Positions 1 through 8,867 of a stretch of 64,000 nt of DNA are shown one piece after another; position 1 is the first letter of the stretch; every line of letters starts with the position of its first letter. The position numbers were made by a program, and so were the translations under genes. The stretch comes from Burkholderia aenigmatica (GTDB lineage: Bacteria; Pseudomonadota; Gammaproteobacteria; Burkholderiales; Burkholderiaceae): the NCBI RefSeq assembly GCF_902499175.1, contig NZ_CABVQC010000021.1:48686-112685 (forward strand). Reading direction: 5' to 3'. The notes under the pieces are model-generated. The model saw only the letters and a list, made by a program, of their open reading frames with translations, was not told the origin of the DNA and ran no database searches.

Positions 1-110
1 AGAATCTCGAGACCATCCGCGTGAGCCTGTTTGACGAACACGTCATCGCCGATCCTCGGAACGGGACACGGTTTGTCCCGTTGATGTGTTATCTCGCCCG
101 CATTGTCACG

Positions 111-575
111 TCAATCGTGCATCGATTCCATCGTGATAGTGATCTGACGGCCGGCCAAACTTTCGATCTTGGCGGTCATCCCGAGCGGAAGTAAGGCGTA
201 ATCTGGGGACAATCCACGTCCGTACACATCCTTGTCGTCAGCAAAATCGACGACATGGTAGGCAAGGCTGACGCGCCCCTCCGAGTCAACCCCTTTGGGG
301 ATAATTTCAACTCCCACACCGGCCGCTCGAACGGTTGCCATCAGGCCATCCTCGGCAGTAACCGCGTAACGCTGTCCATCGATTTCGATCCGCATTGTGT
401 ACGAGTGCGCCGTTGTGGCGGCGGCTGCCCGCATGCACGTATCGCCTCCATCACCGAGGAGCGAAATCTGTTCGCCGCAAATCTTCAAGATCTGCTGTGC
501 ATCCAGGGCATGAGCACCGACAGCGGTCGCCGCTCCTAAACTTGCCAGCGCAAACAAAATAAGCTGTCTCTTCAT
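111..575 (-). CDS. Exported hypothetical protein, 154 aa
   Basis: Not recognised. The first ~23 residues look like a Sec signal peptide: KR at positions 2-3, a hydrophobic run, then AHA before LDA. The mature part would be about 130 aa with two cysteines (C33, C47) that could pair in the periplasm. An AGGAAA element lies about 12 nt before the ATG. It is the last gene of a minus-strand string that begins with the slipin gene near 2190. Location outside the cytoplasm is inferred; no function can be assigned. Confidence 0.65.
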   Translation of the reverse strand: MKRQLILFALASLGAATAVGAHALDAQQILKICGEQISLLGDGGDTCMRAAAATTAHSYTMRIEIDGQRYAVTAEDGLMATVRAAGVGVEIIPKGVDSEGRVSLAYHVVDFADDKDVYGRGLSPDYALLPLGMTAKIESLAGRQITITMESMHD

Positions 576-694
576 GGCTCTATCTGTTTCCTACCGATCT
601 TGCTGCAAGATATCGGTTACGGTGATCAATCTGCACCCCAGGGTTAACGGCTGGGATTGCTCGACTCTTAAGCCACTATACCCAGATAATTTCC

Positions 695-1156
695 TCATTC
701 AAGCTGGCGCAATTTGGCCCGCGCGTACTCAGCCCAGGCCTGCACCAGCACAACCAAAATAATGGCCTGATCCGGTGTGTCGCAGTTGTGGGGAGTGTAT
801 TCCACCTCAGGACCGATCCAGTCGAGCCGATCGGGTCTGTGCAGCCGGCCGAACGTCTCAGGATCGGCGCCCAGGCTCCCGCCAAACAGGGAATCCGAAA
901 TGAAGGCCCTCGGGCATGCCGTTCCCTCGACGAACAGGATCTGGGCCTGCTGTCCCGCTTCATACACGGAACCGCCCACCCTCGCGATTCGCTGGTGGAC
1001 GTCCGACATCAGGCGCTCGATCTCGATGGCCGGGACCTGAATCTGGATCAGATCGGCCAACGCCTGGGTCAAGACTGAAAAGCAGAAGCCGGCAGTCTTG
1101 TTGCCCGGCACGAGATCGAGCCCGTCGATGCGATAGAAGAAGCGGTAATTGTCCAT
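695..1156 (-). CDS. Hypothetical protein, 153 aa
   Basis: Not recognised. The start is the ATG reading MDNYRFFYRIDG, with GCGAGG about 9 nt before it. A longer frame adds 13 residues without a site. The sequence is soluble-looking and ends in a hydrophobic/amphipathic helix (ILVVLVQAWAEYARAKL). About 200 bp upstream lies the stop of the slipin gene on the same strand. That gap is GC-rich and holds a possible stem (GACGGT/ACCGTC) but no clear promoter. Confidence 0.55.
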   Translation of the reverse strand: MDNYRFFYRIDGLDLVPGNKTAGFCFSVLTQALADLIQIQVPAIEIERLMSDVHQRIARVGGSVYEAGQQAQILFVEGTACPRAFISDSLFGGSLGADPETFGRLHRPDRLDWIGPEVEYTPHNCDTPDQAIILVVLVQAWAEYARAKLRQLE

Positions 1157-1353
1157 TGAACGGCCTCGCGATAACTCAGTTTGGGCAGTTGGCACCCGCG
1201 CCGCAGCGACGGTCTTGTCCGCTTGCTAGGGGCAACTCTCGCCCTATGCGGTCGCCGTGCTGCAGGCGCTGCAGCGGAACGGGTATCCAAAGGCCTGACG
1301 GTGGCCCAATCCCGCCTCTTAGTCACGGCCCTACCGTCAAAGCGCCTCCCCAA

Positions 1354-2190
1354 TCAGCTCGCGGCCGGCGCCGTGCGGCTCCCTTGCCCCATCTGGTCCG
1401 CCAGCGCCTTCGCGATCGCGGCTGCGCTGAGCCCGCTGCTGCTGGTCGGCAACAGGGTCTCCTGCGCCACCGGGAAGATGATCACGCTGTTCTGCTCGGC
1501 GCCGATCTCCTTGAGCGTAGCCAGCGTGCGCAGGGTGATCGCGGCGGGGTTCTTGGCCAGGATATCAGCCGCTTCGCTCAGCTTTTGCGCCGCCTCGTAT
1601 TCGCCCGAAGCAGTGATCACGCGGGCGCGGCGGCCGCGCTCGGCTTCCGCCTCCTGCGCCATCGCACGGATCATCGTCGCATCGAGATCCACGCTGCGGA
1701 TTTCGACGTGATCGACGCGGATGCCCCACTCTTTCGAACGCTCCTCGATCGTCGCTTTGAGTGCGTCGTTCAGCTTCGCCTGCTGGGACAGCAGTTCGTC
1801 GAGCTTGTGCTGGCCGATCGTCGAACGCAGCGTGATCTGGGCCAGTTGGCTGATCGCGCCCGCATAGTCGCGCAGATCGAGCAGCGCCTTCCTGGCGTCC
1901 GTCACCTGGTAGTAGGTGCTCGCATCCACCTTGACCGAAACGTTGTCGCTCGTGATCACGTCCTGCGGATTGATGTTCGTCGCCGTGATCCGGACGTCCA
2001 CCTTTGACATGGTCTGCAGCATCGGGAGCAGAAGGGTCAGCCCCGGTTCCGCGACGTGGCTGAACTTGCCGAGTGTCAGCACAACGCCGCGCTCGAATTG
2101 CCCCACGACGCGCAGGCAGTTCGTCACGAATACGGCGATTGCGATGATCGCGATGATCCACAGGAAATTTCCGGCGATAAATTCGAACAT
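1354..2190 (-). CDS. Slipin / SPFH (band 7) membrane protein
   Basis: A 278-aa protein. One N-terminal membrane segment (about residues 8-28) is followed by a complete SPFH/band-7 domain. Visible family features are RVVGQFERGVVLTLGKF, PGLTLLLPMLQTMSKVDVR and the coiled-coil EAEAERGRRARVITASGEYEAAQ stretch; length fits slipins (stomatin-like). Known family members form oligomeric scaffolds in inner-membrane microdomains, often with an NfeD protease partner, but no NfeD gene is next to it here. GAGG lies 6 nt before the ATG. A role in membrane organisation under stress is inferred from the family. Confidence 0.9.
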   Translation of the reverse strand: MFEFIAGNFLWIIAIIAIAVFVTNCLRVVGQFERGVVLTLGKFSHVAEPGLTLLLPMLQTMSKVDVRITATNINPQDVITSDNVSVKVDASTYYQVTDARKALLDLRDYAGAISQLAQITLRSTIGQHKLDELLSQQAKLNDALKATIEERSKEWGIRVDHVEIRSVDLDATMIRAMAQEAEAERGRRARVITASGEYEAAQKLSEAADILAKNPAAITLRTLATLKEIGAEQNSVIIFPVAQETLLPTSSSGLSAAAIAKALADQMGQGSRTAPAAS

Positions 2191-2251
2191 AGATACCTCG
2201 ACACTCGTTACAGAAAAATGTTTTGCACGTCGGACGTGCAGGTTTAGAACG

Positions 2252-3415
2252 TTAGGAAGCCTGCGGCCCCCATGTTCCGACGTCGGTACCGGGCAATGCC
2301 ATGCAACCGTGGCCTGCGCAGTACCCCCAGGAAACGCACCGATGGCACGGGGAGGATGGCGCCGATGAAGCGGCTGGATCGCCGCCGGCTGGCCGTACGG
2401 TGCTTTTGCCGCACGGGTCCGACTCGCACGTACCGGTTCCCGCCTGCTCGCCCTCCCCGCTCTGCGGCGCGGCCTTCGCGGTCAGTTTGCCGGAGAAGAT
2501 GGCGTTGCCTCGCTCCTCAAGCTCTTTCATGAGCGCGTCGAGATCGGGCCAGTTGAAATTAAGACGACACGCGCCGAGCAGGCGGATCACCTCCAGTGCC
2601 CACAATGCAGGATCCTCCGGCTTCCAGTCCGCGTGAGCTCGAAGGCACGCGATCACGTCCTTGGTAGAAAGCTGGTCGTGCAGCGCCTTCCAGAGACGTT
2701 CGAGATGAACGCGGTTGGTGATACCGTCGTTCGGCGAGAACTCGTCCAGCAGCCTCGCAGCCTGGCGCGTGCGCACATCCTTCCGATCGAATTCCGTGGT
2801 GATGTTCAGCAGCCAACGCAGCGCATTGATGCCACCGAAAACACCCCTGGCGAGATCCTTGCGCGATTCGGCGCCGACTTTCGAGGCTTCGTTGACGTTG
2901 AACGCGATGAAGTGATCGTGCCCGCCGTTTTCGGGCTGGCATTGGCACGGGCGCCGCGGTGTGTGTTCGCAGTTCACACCCGCCTGGATCAGAGCCGGGG
3001 AACAATGCACCCACCGGCCTGCCGGTGCCGCCATCTGCGCGTTCGAGTCGACGAACGGGCGCGGCATCCAGTGCGTCGCTGCCCGGCAGATTTCCGGCTG
3101 ATCGTCCGGCGATTCGTAGGAGTTCTCGTTGAGCGAGTCCGCTTTCACGTCGAAAAACTGCTCGCCGTTGAAGTCCACGCCCTCGGTGTAGATCAGTACG
3201 CGGGGATACCTGTCCGAGTCCGGGAGGCTGTCCGTCAGGCGGCACCATCCTACGCTCAGCGTGCGGTCAGCATCTTCGCTGGCCGTCTCCGGCGCGGTGC
3301 TCTCGTAGACTTCAAGCGCGCGGGCGCGCAGCTCGTGATCGTCGTAGGTCTTGGCGATCGCGTACAACGCGCTGCGTGCCTCGGCGAGCAGCGTCACGAT
3401 GTTGCTATTCGACAT
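2252..3415 (-). CDS. DUF551-containing hypothetical protein, 387 aa
   Basis: Residues ~52-120 match the DUF551 pattern of phage and plasmid proteins: VGWCRLTDSLPDSD, then RVLIYTEG, ending THWMPRP. The domain's function is unknown. A second cysteine/histidine-rich stretch (CEHTPRRPCQCQPENGGHDH) follows at ~150 and could bind metal. The last ~65 residues are rich in Ser, Pro, Gly and Cys and look disordered. AAGGAG lies 5 nt before the ATG. It stands 61 bp upstream of the slipin gene on the same strand. Confidence 0.7.
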   Translation of the reverse strand: MSNSNIVTLLAEARSALYAIAKTYDDHELRARALEVYESTAPETASEDADRTLSVGWCRLTDSLPDSDRYPRVLIYTEGVDFNGEQFFDVKADSLNENSYESPDDQPEICRAATHWMPRPFVDSNAQMAAPAGRWVHCSPALIQAGVNCEHTPRRPCQCQPENGGHDHFIAFNVNEASKVGAESRKDLARGVFGGINALRWLLNITTEFDRKDVRTRQAARLLDEFSPNDGITNRVHLERLWKALHDQLSTKDVIACLRAHADWKPEDPALWALEVIRLLGACRLNFNWPDLDALMKELEERGNAIFSGKLTAKAAPQSGEGEQAGTGTCESDPCGKSTVRPAGGDPAASSAPSSPCHRCVSWGYCAGHGCMALPGTDVGTWGPQAS

Positions 3416-3495
3416 GGGGCTCCTTCCGGGGTGGTGGGATTGCCCCGTTCTGCGACCACTCTACCGAACGAGCCTTCCGGTTCAAGTCTCGGCAA

Positions 3496-3876
3496 TCAAC
3501 CGACCTGGGTTTTACGACCGCGCCGCCACAGCTTGGCGGGAGTTTGGTCGGCGACGGACACGCCGTCTCGTTCCAGTACGCACCGGGTCTTTCCGGTGTC
3601 GAGGTCCGTGACCAACCACTTACCCTTGGACAGCGCCGTAACGCGCGTGCGCGGATACCGCGCCTCGATTGAGATGCGGCGCCGCTCGGCGCGAATCGCC
3701 ATGAAGGTAACAACCGGCCTCGCCAAGATTCCAAGCAGGACGAAAAGCACCGGTGGGCCGACGAGTAAAGCACCAGTAATTTCCAGCGCGGATTTCGTGG
3801 AATGCCCCATGTGCGTGGCAAAACCGTACGTGGCAATAGCCTCGGCCAGCCCCCACAGCGCTATGCTTCTAAACAT
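3496..3876 (-). CDS. Small membrane protein with DLDTG tail, 126 aa
   Basis: Not a known family. The ATG at 3876 is chosen because AGGAGG sits 6 nt before it; longer frames would run into the upstream gene. A hydrophobic stretch of about 35 residues (ALEITGALLVGPPVLFVLL onward) makes one or two membrane segments. The cytoplasmic tail carries KGKWLVTDLDTGKTRCV, which resembles KWLSVDLETGDVW in the protein at 15502-15939. The two may share a short C-terminal module. Confidence 0.65.
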   Translation of the reverse strand: MFRSIALWGLAEAIATYGFATHMGHSTKSALEITGALLVGPPVLFVLLGILARPVVTFMAIRAERRRISIEARYPRTRVTALSKGKWLVTDLDTGKTRCVLERDGVSVADQTPAKLWRRGRKTQVG

Positions 3877-3902
3877 GCCTGACCTCCTGATGGAAAATTG
3901 CT

Positions 3903-4880
3903 TCAGACGGCGAACACGTCGTGCTCGGCCAGGTTTTCGAGGCCGAGCAGCGAGTAATAGGCCTCGTCGACCTCCGCCACATCTGCGCCGATGGAAGTGA
4001 CCTCGCTGCCGTCGGCCGCGAAGATCGTCGTGTACCCAGTCCCATCGTCCTTGTTGAAGCTGCGCCCACGATAAAAGCAAGCAAGAACCGTCGGCATGCC
4101 CGGGTGATCGAACAGCGCGTAGCTGGGCCACGAGTCGATTTGGTCAGCCTGCGCGACAGGCTCTTCCGGATCGCAGGCGTTGAAGATCCGATCCGTTTCA
4201 TTCCAGACATACAGACGAACAAAGCCGGCTTCACGACTTCCTTCCGGCGCCTGAAGATTCCACCAGTCGCAGAGATAGCGGACAGCCGGATGGGCCTCGT
4301 AGTCCTGCTTGTCGCGAGATCGCAGACGGCTTTGCTCGAGGAGGTCGATGGCCACCTCGAGCACTTGGTAGGGACCGGCGACGGTCTGGTTGGCACGCAC
4401 CGTATCCAGACCCGGTCGCGCGGCGCGCTTGTCGGCCGAGACGCGCGTGCCGTGGAAGTCTGCGACGCTGCGCAGATCCACGCCTGCCAGATGCTTAAGA
4501 ACCTCGGTGCGCTTCGGATGATCCGGATTGTTCCAGATTCCCCACAGCCATTCGTTGCCGCGGTACAGGAACACGAACTTCTGGCCGACTGAGCTTTCCG
4601 GGCTCGATGCGATCGCGTCGTCGAGCGAGGCTGCGTCGATGTCCGATTCCTTCTTCCACGTCCCGTAGGCGTCGTTCGGGTCGAGCCTGCGCAGGATCTC
4701 GATGCCTCGTTCGACCTCGTCCGGCTCGACGAACTTGCCGGCGAACGTGACATGGAACGAGGAGCGCATCTCGCGCATTGCGACGCCGGTCACGCGGCCG
4801 TCCGGCAGTTCGCGCAGCACGAGTTCCGGATACCCGGGAAATTCTTCGGGAGCGCTGCTCGCCGTATTGGATCCCTGCAT
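3903..4880 (-). CDS. Hypothetical protein, 325 aa
   Basis: Not recognised. The start at MQGSNTASSAPEEF has GGAG 8 nt upstream; the 83 extra residues of the longer frame are Arg/Ser/Thr-rich shadow sequence. The protein is soluble, acidic and tryptophan-rich (NEWLWGIWNNPDH, YLCDWWNLQAP), with no signal or membrane segment. It lies between two other minus-strand hypotheticals, 25-26 bp from each, so it is probably in their operon. Confidence 0.65.
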   Translation of the reverse strand: MQGSNTASSAPEEFPGYPELVLRELPDGRVTGVAMREMRSSFHVTFAGKFVEPDEVERGIEILRRLDPNDAYGTWKKESDIDAASLDDAIASSPESSVGQKFVFLYRGNEWLWGIWNNPDHPKRTEVLKHLAGVDLRSVADFHGTRVSADKRAARPGLDTVRANQTVAGPYQVLEVAIDLLEQSRLRSRDKQDYEAHPAVRYLCDWWNLQAPEGSREAGFVRLYVWNETDRIFNACDPEEPVAQADQIDSWPSYALFDHPGMPTVLACFYRGRSFNKDDGTGYTTIFAADGSEVTSIGADVAEVDEAYYSLLGLENLAEHDVFAV

Positions 4881-4905
4881 GGAATTCTCCAGTGAGGTTT
4901 GGGGA

Positions 4906-5349
4906 TTACGAAAGGCTGGACGGGGTATCGTGGGCTTTCCAGCGTGCCATCGGCGCCTTGTCCAGATCCGCCCGTACGTCGAAGATGTTGGCGAACAGCG
5001 CATCGGCGAGCGTCTTGCGGAACGTATCCGGGTAACCTTGCCAACCGTGCTCCATGACGGCTTTCTTGACCGCCAGTGCCGGCGTGTACCCTGTTGCGTC
5101 GTTCTCGATCCGACCGTCATGGAAGACAAGCGCGATGCTATGCATCCGCAGGTACCTGAGCATCCGGTCTACGAAGTCGGGCACGAGATCCACCAGAGCC
5201 TCTTGCCGCAGGCGATTCAACTGTTCAGCGGTCAGGTCTGTGCATGGATCGGTCAGCTTTGCACGGATTGCCATGTTGAGCCGGTTGCGCTCGGCAACGA
5301 GTTCGTCGAGACTCTGATCCGGAATGGATTGCTCCACGCTCCGATTCAT
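4906..5349 (-). CDS. Hypothetical protein, 147 aa
   Basis: Not recognised. The ATG overlaps the stop of the gene upstream (ATGA at 5346-5349), which suggests translational coupling. The predicted protein is helical, with an N-terminal stretch of charged heptad-like sequence (residues 5-60: SLDELVAERNRLNMAIRAKL) and a basic/aromatic C-terminal half (VFHDGRIENDATGYTPALAV). Confidence 0.6.
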   Translation of the reverse strand: MNRSVEQSIPDQSLDELVAERNRLNMAIRAKLTDPCTDLTAEQLNRLRQEALVDLVPDFVDRMLRYLRMHSIALVFHDGRIENDATGYTPALAVKKAVMEHGWQGYPDTFRKTLADALFANIFDVRADLDKAPMARWKAHDTPSSLS

Positions 5350-5828
5350 GCGTCGCTCCCGTAGTAGCCAATCGACTCGTCCATCTTCGGTTCGATGACC
5401 GGTTGCCAGTAACCGCCGTAGGCATCGCAGTCGATCGCGGTAGTGATGCCGTATTGGCCGATGCTGACGAAGCACTTCTTGGTGCTTCCGGACCAGAGCA
5501 CGGACAGCGGCACCGGCCGGGCGTCGAGGTCGCCGGTCCAATGCCAGTACAGGCCCTGCTCTTTCGGCGGTTCCTTCGTCCAGGCGAACGCAGGCACGTC
5601 GGCGCTGGCCGTCGCGCGACCGAACTGGACGCCACGCGAAAACCCCGCGCCGAAATCGAATTCGGCTGAATCGCCCGGGTTTGCGCCGTAGTCGCGCAGT
5701 GCCATCTTCTGGGCGTCAACGTCGGAACGGATCACTCCGGTCCGCGTGAGCGCCCATGACGGCAAGAACTGCGCACCAGCCGGCAAGCCGTTCGTTTCCA
5801 TTCCATTACTTGCTTCTGCATTTGACAT
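5346..5828 (-). CDS. Hypothetical protein, 160 aa
   Basis: Not recognised. Of two in-frame ATGs the second (5828, MSNAEASNG) is preferred because GGAGG lies 5 nt before it, inside the first codons of the longer version. The N-terminus is low in structure. The C-terminal half is aromatic-rich (EQGLYWHWTGDL, FVSIGQYG, DCDAYGGYWQPVIEP). Its stop overlaps the next start by 4 nt. Confidence 0.6.
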   Translation of the reverse strand: MSNAEASNGMETNGLPAGAQFLPSWALTRTGVIRSDVDAQKMALRDYGANPGDSAEFDFGAGFSRGVQFGRATASADVPAFAWTKEPPKEQGLYWHWTGDLDARPVPLSVLWSGSTKKCFVSIGQYGITTAIDCDAYGGYWQPVIEPKMDESIGYYGSDA

Positions 5829-5898
5829 CGGAACCTCCATCAGATCGTGCCGCCAGTCATGTCTTGTCGTGAGTCGCCGTGGCCATGCCGTTCGTGGT

Positions 5899-6321
5899 TT
5901 ATCGATTGCGAATGGTCGACCCGGTTTCGAGGTGCTCCTTCATTTGGTCGAGCAGGAGCCACGCATTTTTGTCGCCGCTCAACCTCGCGTCCTCGCTGTC
6001 TACGTCCGGAACATGAAGATCCTTTTCGTACACTTGGCAGAGCCAGCCGCCTGGATACATGGCATAGCCGGTCGCAACGAGCCTGTCGTTGCGGGTCGAT
6101 ATCTCGACGATCTGGCTGAAGTGCTGCGATGTCTCACGTGTCAGCTTCCAGCGGCGCGTGCTCAGGAAGCTTGCATGCGCTTCCTTGAGTTCGAACCCTT
6201 GCCCCAGGAAATTGATCGTGAACTGTAAGCCAAGGATGTGCTTGGTCGAGTAGTCCCACCGGCCGAGCGCGACCCGACGCGCAATACCGCGCGGGCTGCA
6301 GTTGTGCATGACGTGGTTCAT
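5899..6321 (-). CDS. Hypothetical protein, 140 aa
   Basis: Not recognised. GGAG lies 8 nt before the ATG at 6321. It is a mixed alpha/beta-looking soluble protein with a central WLCQVYEKDLHVPDVDSED segment and no signal or membrane helix. It sits in the same minus-strand string, 37 bp downstream of an exported protein gene and 70 bp upstream of the gene starting at 5828. Confidence 0.6.
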   Translation of the reverse strand: MNHVMHNCSPRGIARRVALGRWDYSTKHILGLQFTINFLGQGFELKEAHASFLSTRRWKLTRETSQHFSQIVEISTRNDRLVATGYAMYPGGWLCQVYEKDLHVPDVDSEDARLSGDKNAWLLLDQMKEHLETGSTIRNR

Positions 6322-6358
6322 GGTCGTTACTCCGCTAGCGAGGACGAGTTTCGGACGG

Positions 6359-6895
6359 TCACTCAGCGCAGGTAATGCGGGCGGTGCCTTCGATCTTCAC
6401 ACCGTCGAGCGAACACCTCGGCCGCTCGGTACCGGCCATGTCGCGATTCGCGCCAATGACCTTGGCCTCGGGCGCGCTGGCGGCACTTGCCGCGCCGGCC
6501 ACACCGGCGGTGGCAGTCACGTCGGGAGCCTTCGGGCCGGTCACAATGACGGCTTGGCGCTGACCTTCCTTCAGGACGATGACGATCGGCGCATCCGCGG
6601 GCGTGCGGTACAGGACATACTCCATGCGGCCCTTCTGGGCCACTTCCTGGAATAGCGCCAGCCGATTCTTGCCTTCCTCGTCCTGGAGCAGCACCTGCGG
6701 GCGCGGAAGGATGGGGCCGTGACCGAAGACGAGATGGATGCTGCCGTCGGGGCTCGTGACCGCGTTCGGACGCAACTCGTCGGCGCCGGCGATCGCGAAA
6801 GTCTGCGGAATCGACTGGCCAGCAGTGCGCTTGACCGGTTCAGCGTTCGCAACGCCGACCACGGCTAGCAGCGCAAAGATGAGGATGCTCTTCAT
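6359..6895 (-). CDS. Exported hypothetical protein, 178 aa
   Basis: The ATG at 6895 (MKSILIFALLAVVGVANA) has AGGA/GGAAA about 5 nt upstream and opens a clear 18-residue signal peptide ending ANA before EP. The longer 282-residue frame has an Arg-rich, non-protein-like extension. The mature protein is ~160 aa. A C-terminal Ala-rich linker (TAGVAGAASAASAPEA) leads to a small segment with two cysteines (RCSLDG and ITCAE) likely to form a disulfide. Function unknown. Confidence 0.65.
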   Translation of the reverse strand: MKSILIFALLAVVGVANAEPVKRTAGQSIPQTFAIAGADELRPNAVTSPDGSIHLVFGHGPILPRPQVLLQDEEGKNRLALFQEVAQKGRMEYVLYRTPADAPIVIVLKEGQRQAVIVTGPKAPDVTATAGVAGAASAASAPEAKVIGANRDMAGTERPRCSLDGVKIEGTARITCAE

Positions 6896-6948
6896 AGATT
6901 TCCTTTCCTGATTGGATGGGTTGAATGAATTGCTCTGGTGAACACCGA

Positions 6949-7095
6949 TCAAGCTGACGGCTTGCGCTCGGACACGCGGGTCTCGCTCACGAGCCCCGTG
7001 AACAGGCTCCAGCCGATGCCCGCGCATCCGAGGTCGGTTACGCCGCCTTGCGTGCCGACTTGCGCCGGTCCTCGTCGCTTCGCTCCTTGACCCAT
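6949..7095 (-). CDS. Possible small protein, 48 aa
   Basis: A frame of 48 codons overlaps the 3' end of the gene at 7038 in another frame. It ends in GCAGIGWSLFTGLVSETRVSERK, which has the look of a small membrane-associated protein rather than shadow sequence. There is no convincing ribosome-binding site at the ATG (7095); translation might start inside. Alternative: the 141-bp gap is non-coding. Confidence 0.3.
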   Translation of the reverse strand: MGQGAKRRGPAQVGTQGGVTDLGCAGIGWSLFTGLVSETRVSERKPSA

Positions 7096-7475
7096 GCTTC
7101 GATTTTCGGCAGCAGCGCGGCCAGATCATCGCCGTACAACCATTCCGTTCCGTAATGGCCCCAGCTGAAACCGTAGCTGCTGCTGTCGTCGCCTTCGAAG
7201 TACTCACGCACCGGCGTGGCGACGTTGACGAGTAGCCCCGTCAGGTTCTTGTCCAGCACGTATTCGACGAATTCATCCGTCTCCATCCGAAGCGCCTTCT
7301 TGCCGGGAACGCCCACGGCCTTCGCGATCTCGACCAGTTCTTCGTCAATCGCATCGCGGAATGCGGGCGGCAGCGAGTCGTGCTGGGCGATCGCGCCGAG
7401 GTGGAATATCCCTTCGAACCGCCAGACGTTTTCACGCGCCGAGCCGGTGATCTGCTCGTTGATGTTCTTGGTCAT
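7038..7475 (-). CDS. Hypothetical protein, 145 aa
   Basis: Not recognised. GGAG lies 9 nt before the ATG. It is an acidic soluble protein with a basic C-terminal tail (SDEDRRKSARKAA). The N-terminal half is predicted helical (FRDAIDEELVEIAKAVGV). The middle holds aromatic residues in SYGFSWGHYGTEWLYG. It is 37 bp downstream of the gene at 7513. Confidence 0.6.
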   Translation of the reverse strand: MTKNINEQITGSARENVWRFEGIFHLGAIAQHDSLPPAFRDAIDEELVEIAKAVGVPGKKALRMETDEFVEYVLDKNLTGLLVNVATPVREYFEGDDSSSYGFSWGHYGTEWLYGDDLAALLPKIEAWVKERSDEDRRKSARKAA

Positions 7476-7512
7476 GGTCTTGTCTCCGCTTCGGATGGAG
7501 TTTCGGGGCCGC

Positions 7513-8040
7513 TTACAGGCCGCCGTTCTGGATCAGGTACTTCAACGCGTCCTGATTGCCGGCCGCTGCCGCGCGACGCATAAGTTCAAAGCCCTTCGCC
7601 TTCACCTGAGAAGCCGACATCGACGGATCGATCTTGATCACACGCTCGGGATGGTCGGATCCGCTCATCAGGCGGCCGACCAGGAACATCGCCGTCGGCT
7701 CGCCTGCGTCGACCTCCTGCTGGAGCAGGCCCGGATAGTCCTTGCGGAAGTGCAGCGCGAGCCACGTGCCGGCAGCGCGGTTGCCTGCCTGCATCGCAGT
7801 CTCCATCGCGGGACGGATTTGCCGGTTTTCGTACGACTTCGACCAGGAGTCGATCGGCCCCTTGAACGGAGAGAGAACGCCGAATACGAGCAAGGCGATC
7901 ATCCATCCAACAGCCTTAAGCCGTTTCCGCTGAGCCGGATCCGGATTGAGCAGAAATGGGGTGCTCTCCGGCCATGTGAGTGCCGCGGCGAGGTTACGGC
8001 GCTCGAGATGCAGTTCCTTGTTACGTTCGTTACGGGTCAT
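7513..8040 (-). CDS. Membrane-anchored protein with Sel1-like end, 175 aa
   Basis: The start at MTRNERNKELHLE has GGAGA about 7 nt upstream. Residues 1-43 are charged and cytoplasmic, ~44-63 form one membrane helix (LKAVGWMIALLVFGVLSPF), and the rest faces the other side. The last ~45 residues, KGFELMRRAAAAGNQDALKY, look like one Sel1 or ankyrin-type helical repeat, a protein-interaction fold. Function unknown. Confidence 0.6.
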   Translation of the reverse strand: MTRNERNKELHLERRNLAAALTWPESTPFLLNPDPAQRKRLKAVGWMIALLVFGVLSPFKGPIDSWSKSYENRQIRPAMETAMQAGNRAAGTWLALHFRKDYPGLLQQEVDAGEPTAMFLVGRLMSGSDHPERVIKIDPSMSASQVKAKGFELMRRAAAAGNQDALKYLIQNGGL

Positions 8041-8128
8041 CGACTTCTCCGAAAGATCCAAACTTGCGCCCGCTAGCACCTACCGTTCGTACATCAGGCA
8101 TGGAACTAGCCGACGCCTCCACACAGCA

Positions 8129-8572
8129 TCACTGCTGTTCGGTTGTCAGTCGTTCGCGCGCATCGCTCAGCGTCGCGACCGGGTAGGAAGCGATCTTTCG
8201 GTCGGCGGATTCGAGCCAGACACGGATCAGGTGCGTGGCGACCTTTGCGTCGTGCATGCTGATCCCCTCGAAATGCCCCGGATCGATCGCATCCTCGAAA
8301 ACCGCATCACGCGAGCCAAACGCCCACATCAGCTTCGACCTGCGCTCGCGGGCCAGCCAGAAGGTCCAGACCTCCCCTTCCGCCTCAGCCATGTCGAATT
8401 GCGCACAGACTCCCGCCGGAAGTTCCTCGAGCGCGGCGGTCAGTTCCTCGATCGCCGCTTCGAATGCTTCCATCGCCAACTGGCTGACCTGCTCATAGAT
8501 GTAGGCTGGCTCAATCGGCTGGATGATCCTGCCCCACGCCCGCCTCAGTTCCTGACGGGAAATTTCCGGCAT
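8129..8572 (-). CDS. Hypothetical protein, 147 aa
   Basis: Not recognised. The ATG at 8572 (MPEISRQELRRAW) is preferred over one 63 nt upstream because GGGAG lies 5 nt before it. The first 75 residues are strongly helical (EQVSQLAMEAFEAAIEELTA), possibly coiled coil. The remainder resembles a compact alpha/beta domain (WTFWLARERRSKLMWAFG). A promoter-like sequence lies about 90-120 bp upstream. Confidence 0.6.
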   Translation of the reverse strand: MPEISRQELRRAWGRIIQPIEPAYIYEQVSQLAMEAFEAAIEELTAALEELPAGVCAQFDMAEAEGEVWTFWLARERRSKLMWAFGSRDAVFEDAIDPGHFEGISMHDAKVATHLIRVWLESADRKIASYPVATLSDARERLTTEQQ

Positions 8573-8662
8573 GATGCTCCCCACGGCTGAACACGTCGAC
8601 GCACGAGCGCGCAAACGACGCGGCAGGCTGGTCATAGACCCTTCTCTGCCTCGTAGCCGAAC

Positions 8663-8693
8663 ATTCTAGGGAGATCGATTCTTGTCAGGAATC
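8663..8693 (-). promoter_or_regulatory. Probable promoter with GATTC-N7-GAATC palindrome
   Basis: On the minus strand the arm pair GATTC/GAATC (8677-8693) is followed 8 nt later by TAGAAT (8663-8668), a good -10 match. This resembles the TTCC-N5-GGAA/TATA arrangement at five places between 34.9 and 44.2 kb. It would drive the gene at 8129-8572. Inferred from sequence only. Confidence 0.4.
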
Positions 8694-8708
8694 TTGAATC
8701 GTGACCTA

Positions 8709-8867
8709 TCAGGGATGTCTTTTCGTGGGATTTGCGCCCAATAGCCCTTGGGCCGCGTCAAGCACAGCCAGGTCTCGGCCTTCCGCGCCATGCGCACGGT
8801 GCCATACGATATCGCCGGATAAGACCGGCAAGTTCTCGATCGAGGCTCGGAAGAATCGGCCTGCGTG
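8709..8867 (-). pseudogene. In-frame continuation after stop of the 8868 gene
   Basis: Directly after the TGA of the gene at 8868-9170 the same frame stays open for 52 codons and reads like coding sequence: ENLPVLSGDIVWHRAHGAEG, then DLAVLDAAQGLLGANP. It has no start codon of its own and no ribosome-binding site. Either a nonsense mutation shortened a ~150-aa gene, or the similarity to coding sequence is accidental. Confidence 0.35.

Noticed and set aside
1..46. Possible start of a minus-strand gene at the left edge (ATG at 46 after GAGGATCGGCG)
   Set aside because: Only 15 codons are visible; a competing plus-strand frame exists and neither can be supported.
58..82. Inverted repeat AACGGGACA/TGTCCCGTT
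   Set aside because: No U-run and no relation to a gene start visible; could be a binding site but unsupported.
916..2007. 363-codon plus-strand frame
   Set aside because: Arg/Pro/Ser-rich shadow antisense to the slipin gene.
2633..4000. 455-codon plus-strand frame
   Set aside because: Antisense to the DUF551 gene and its neighbours; composition not protein-like.
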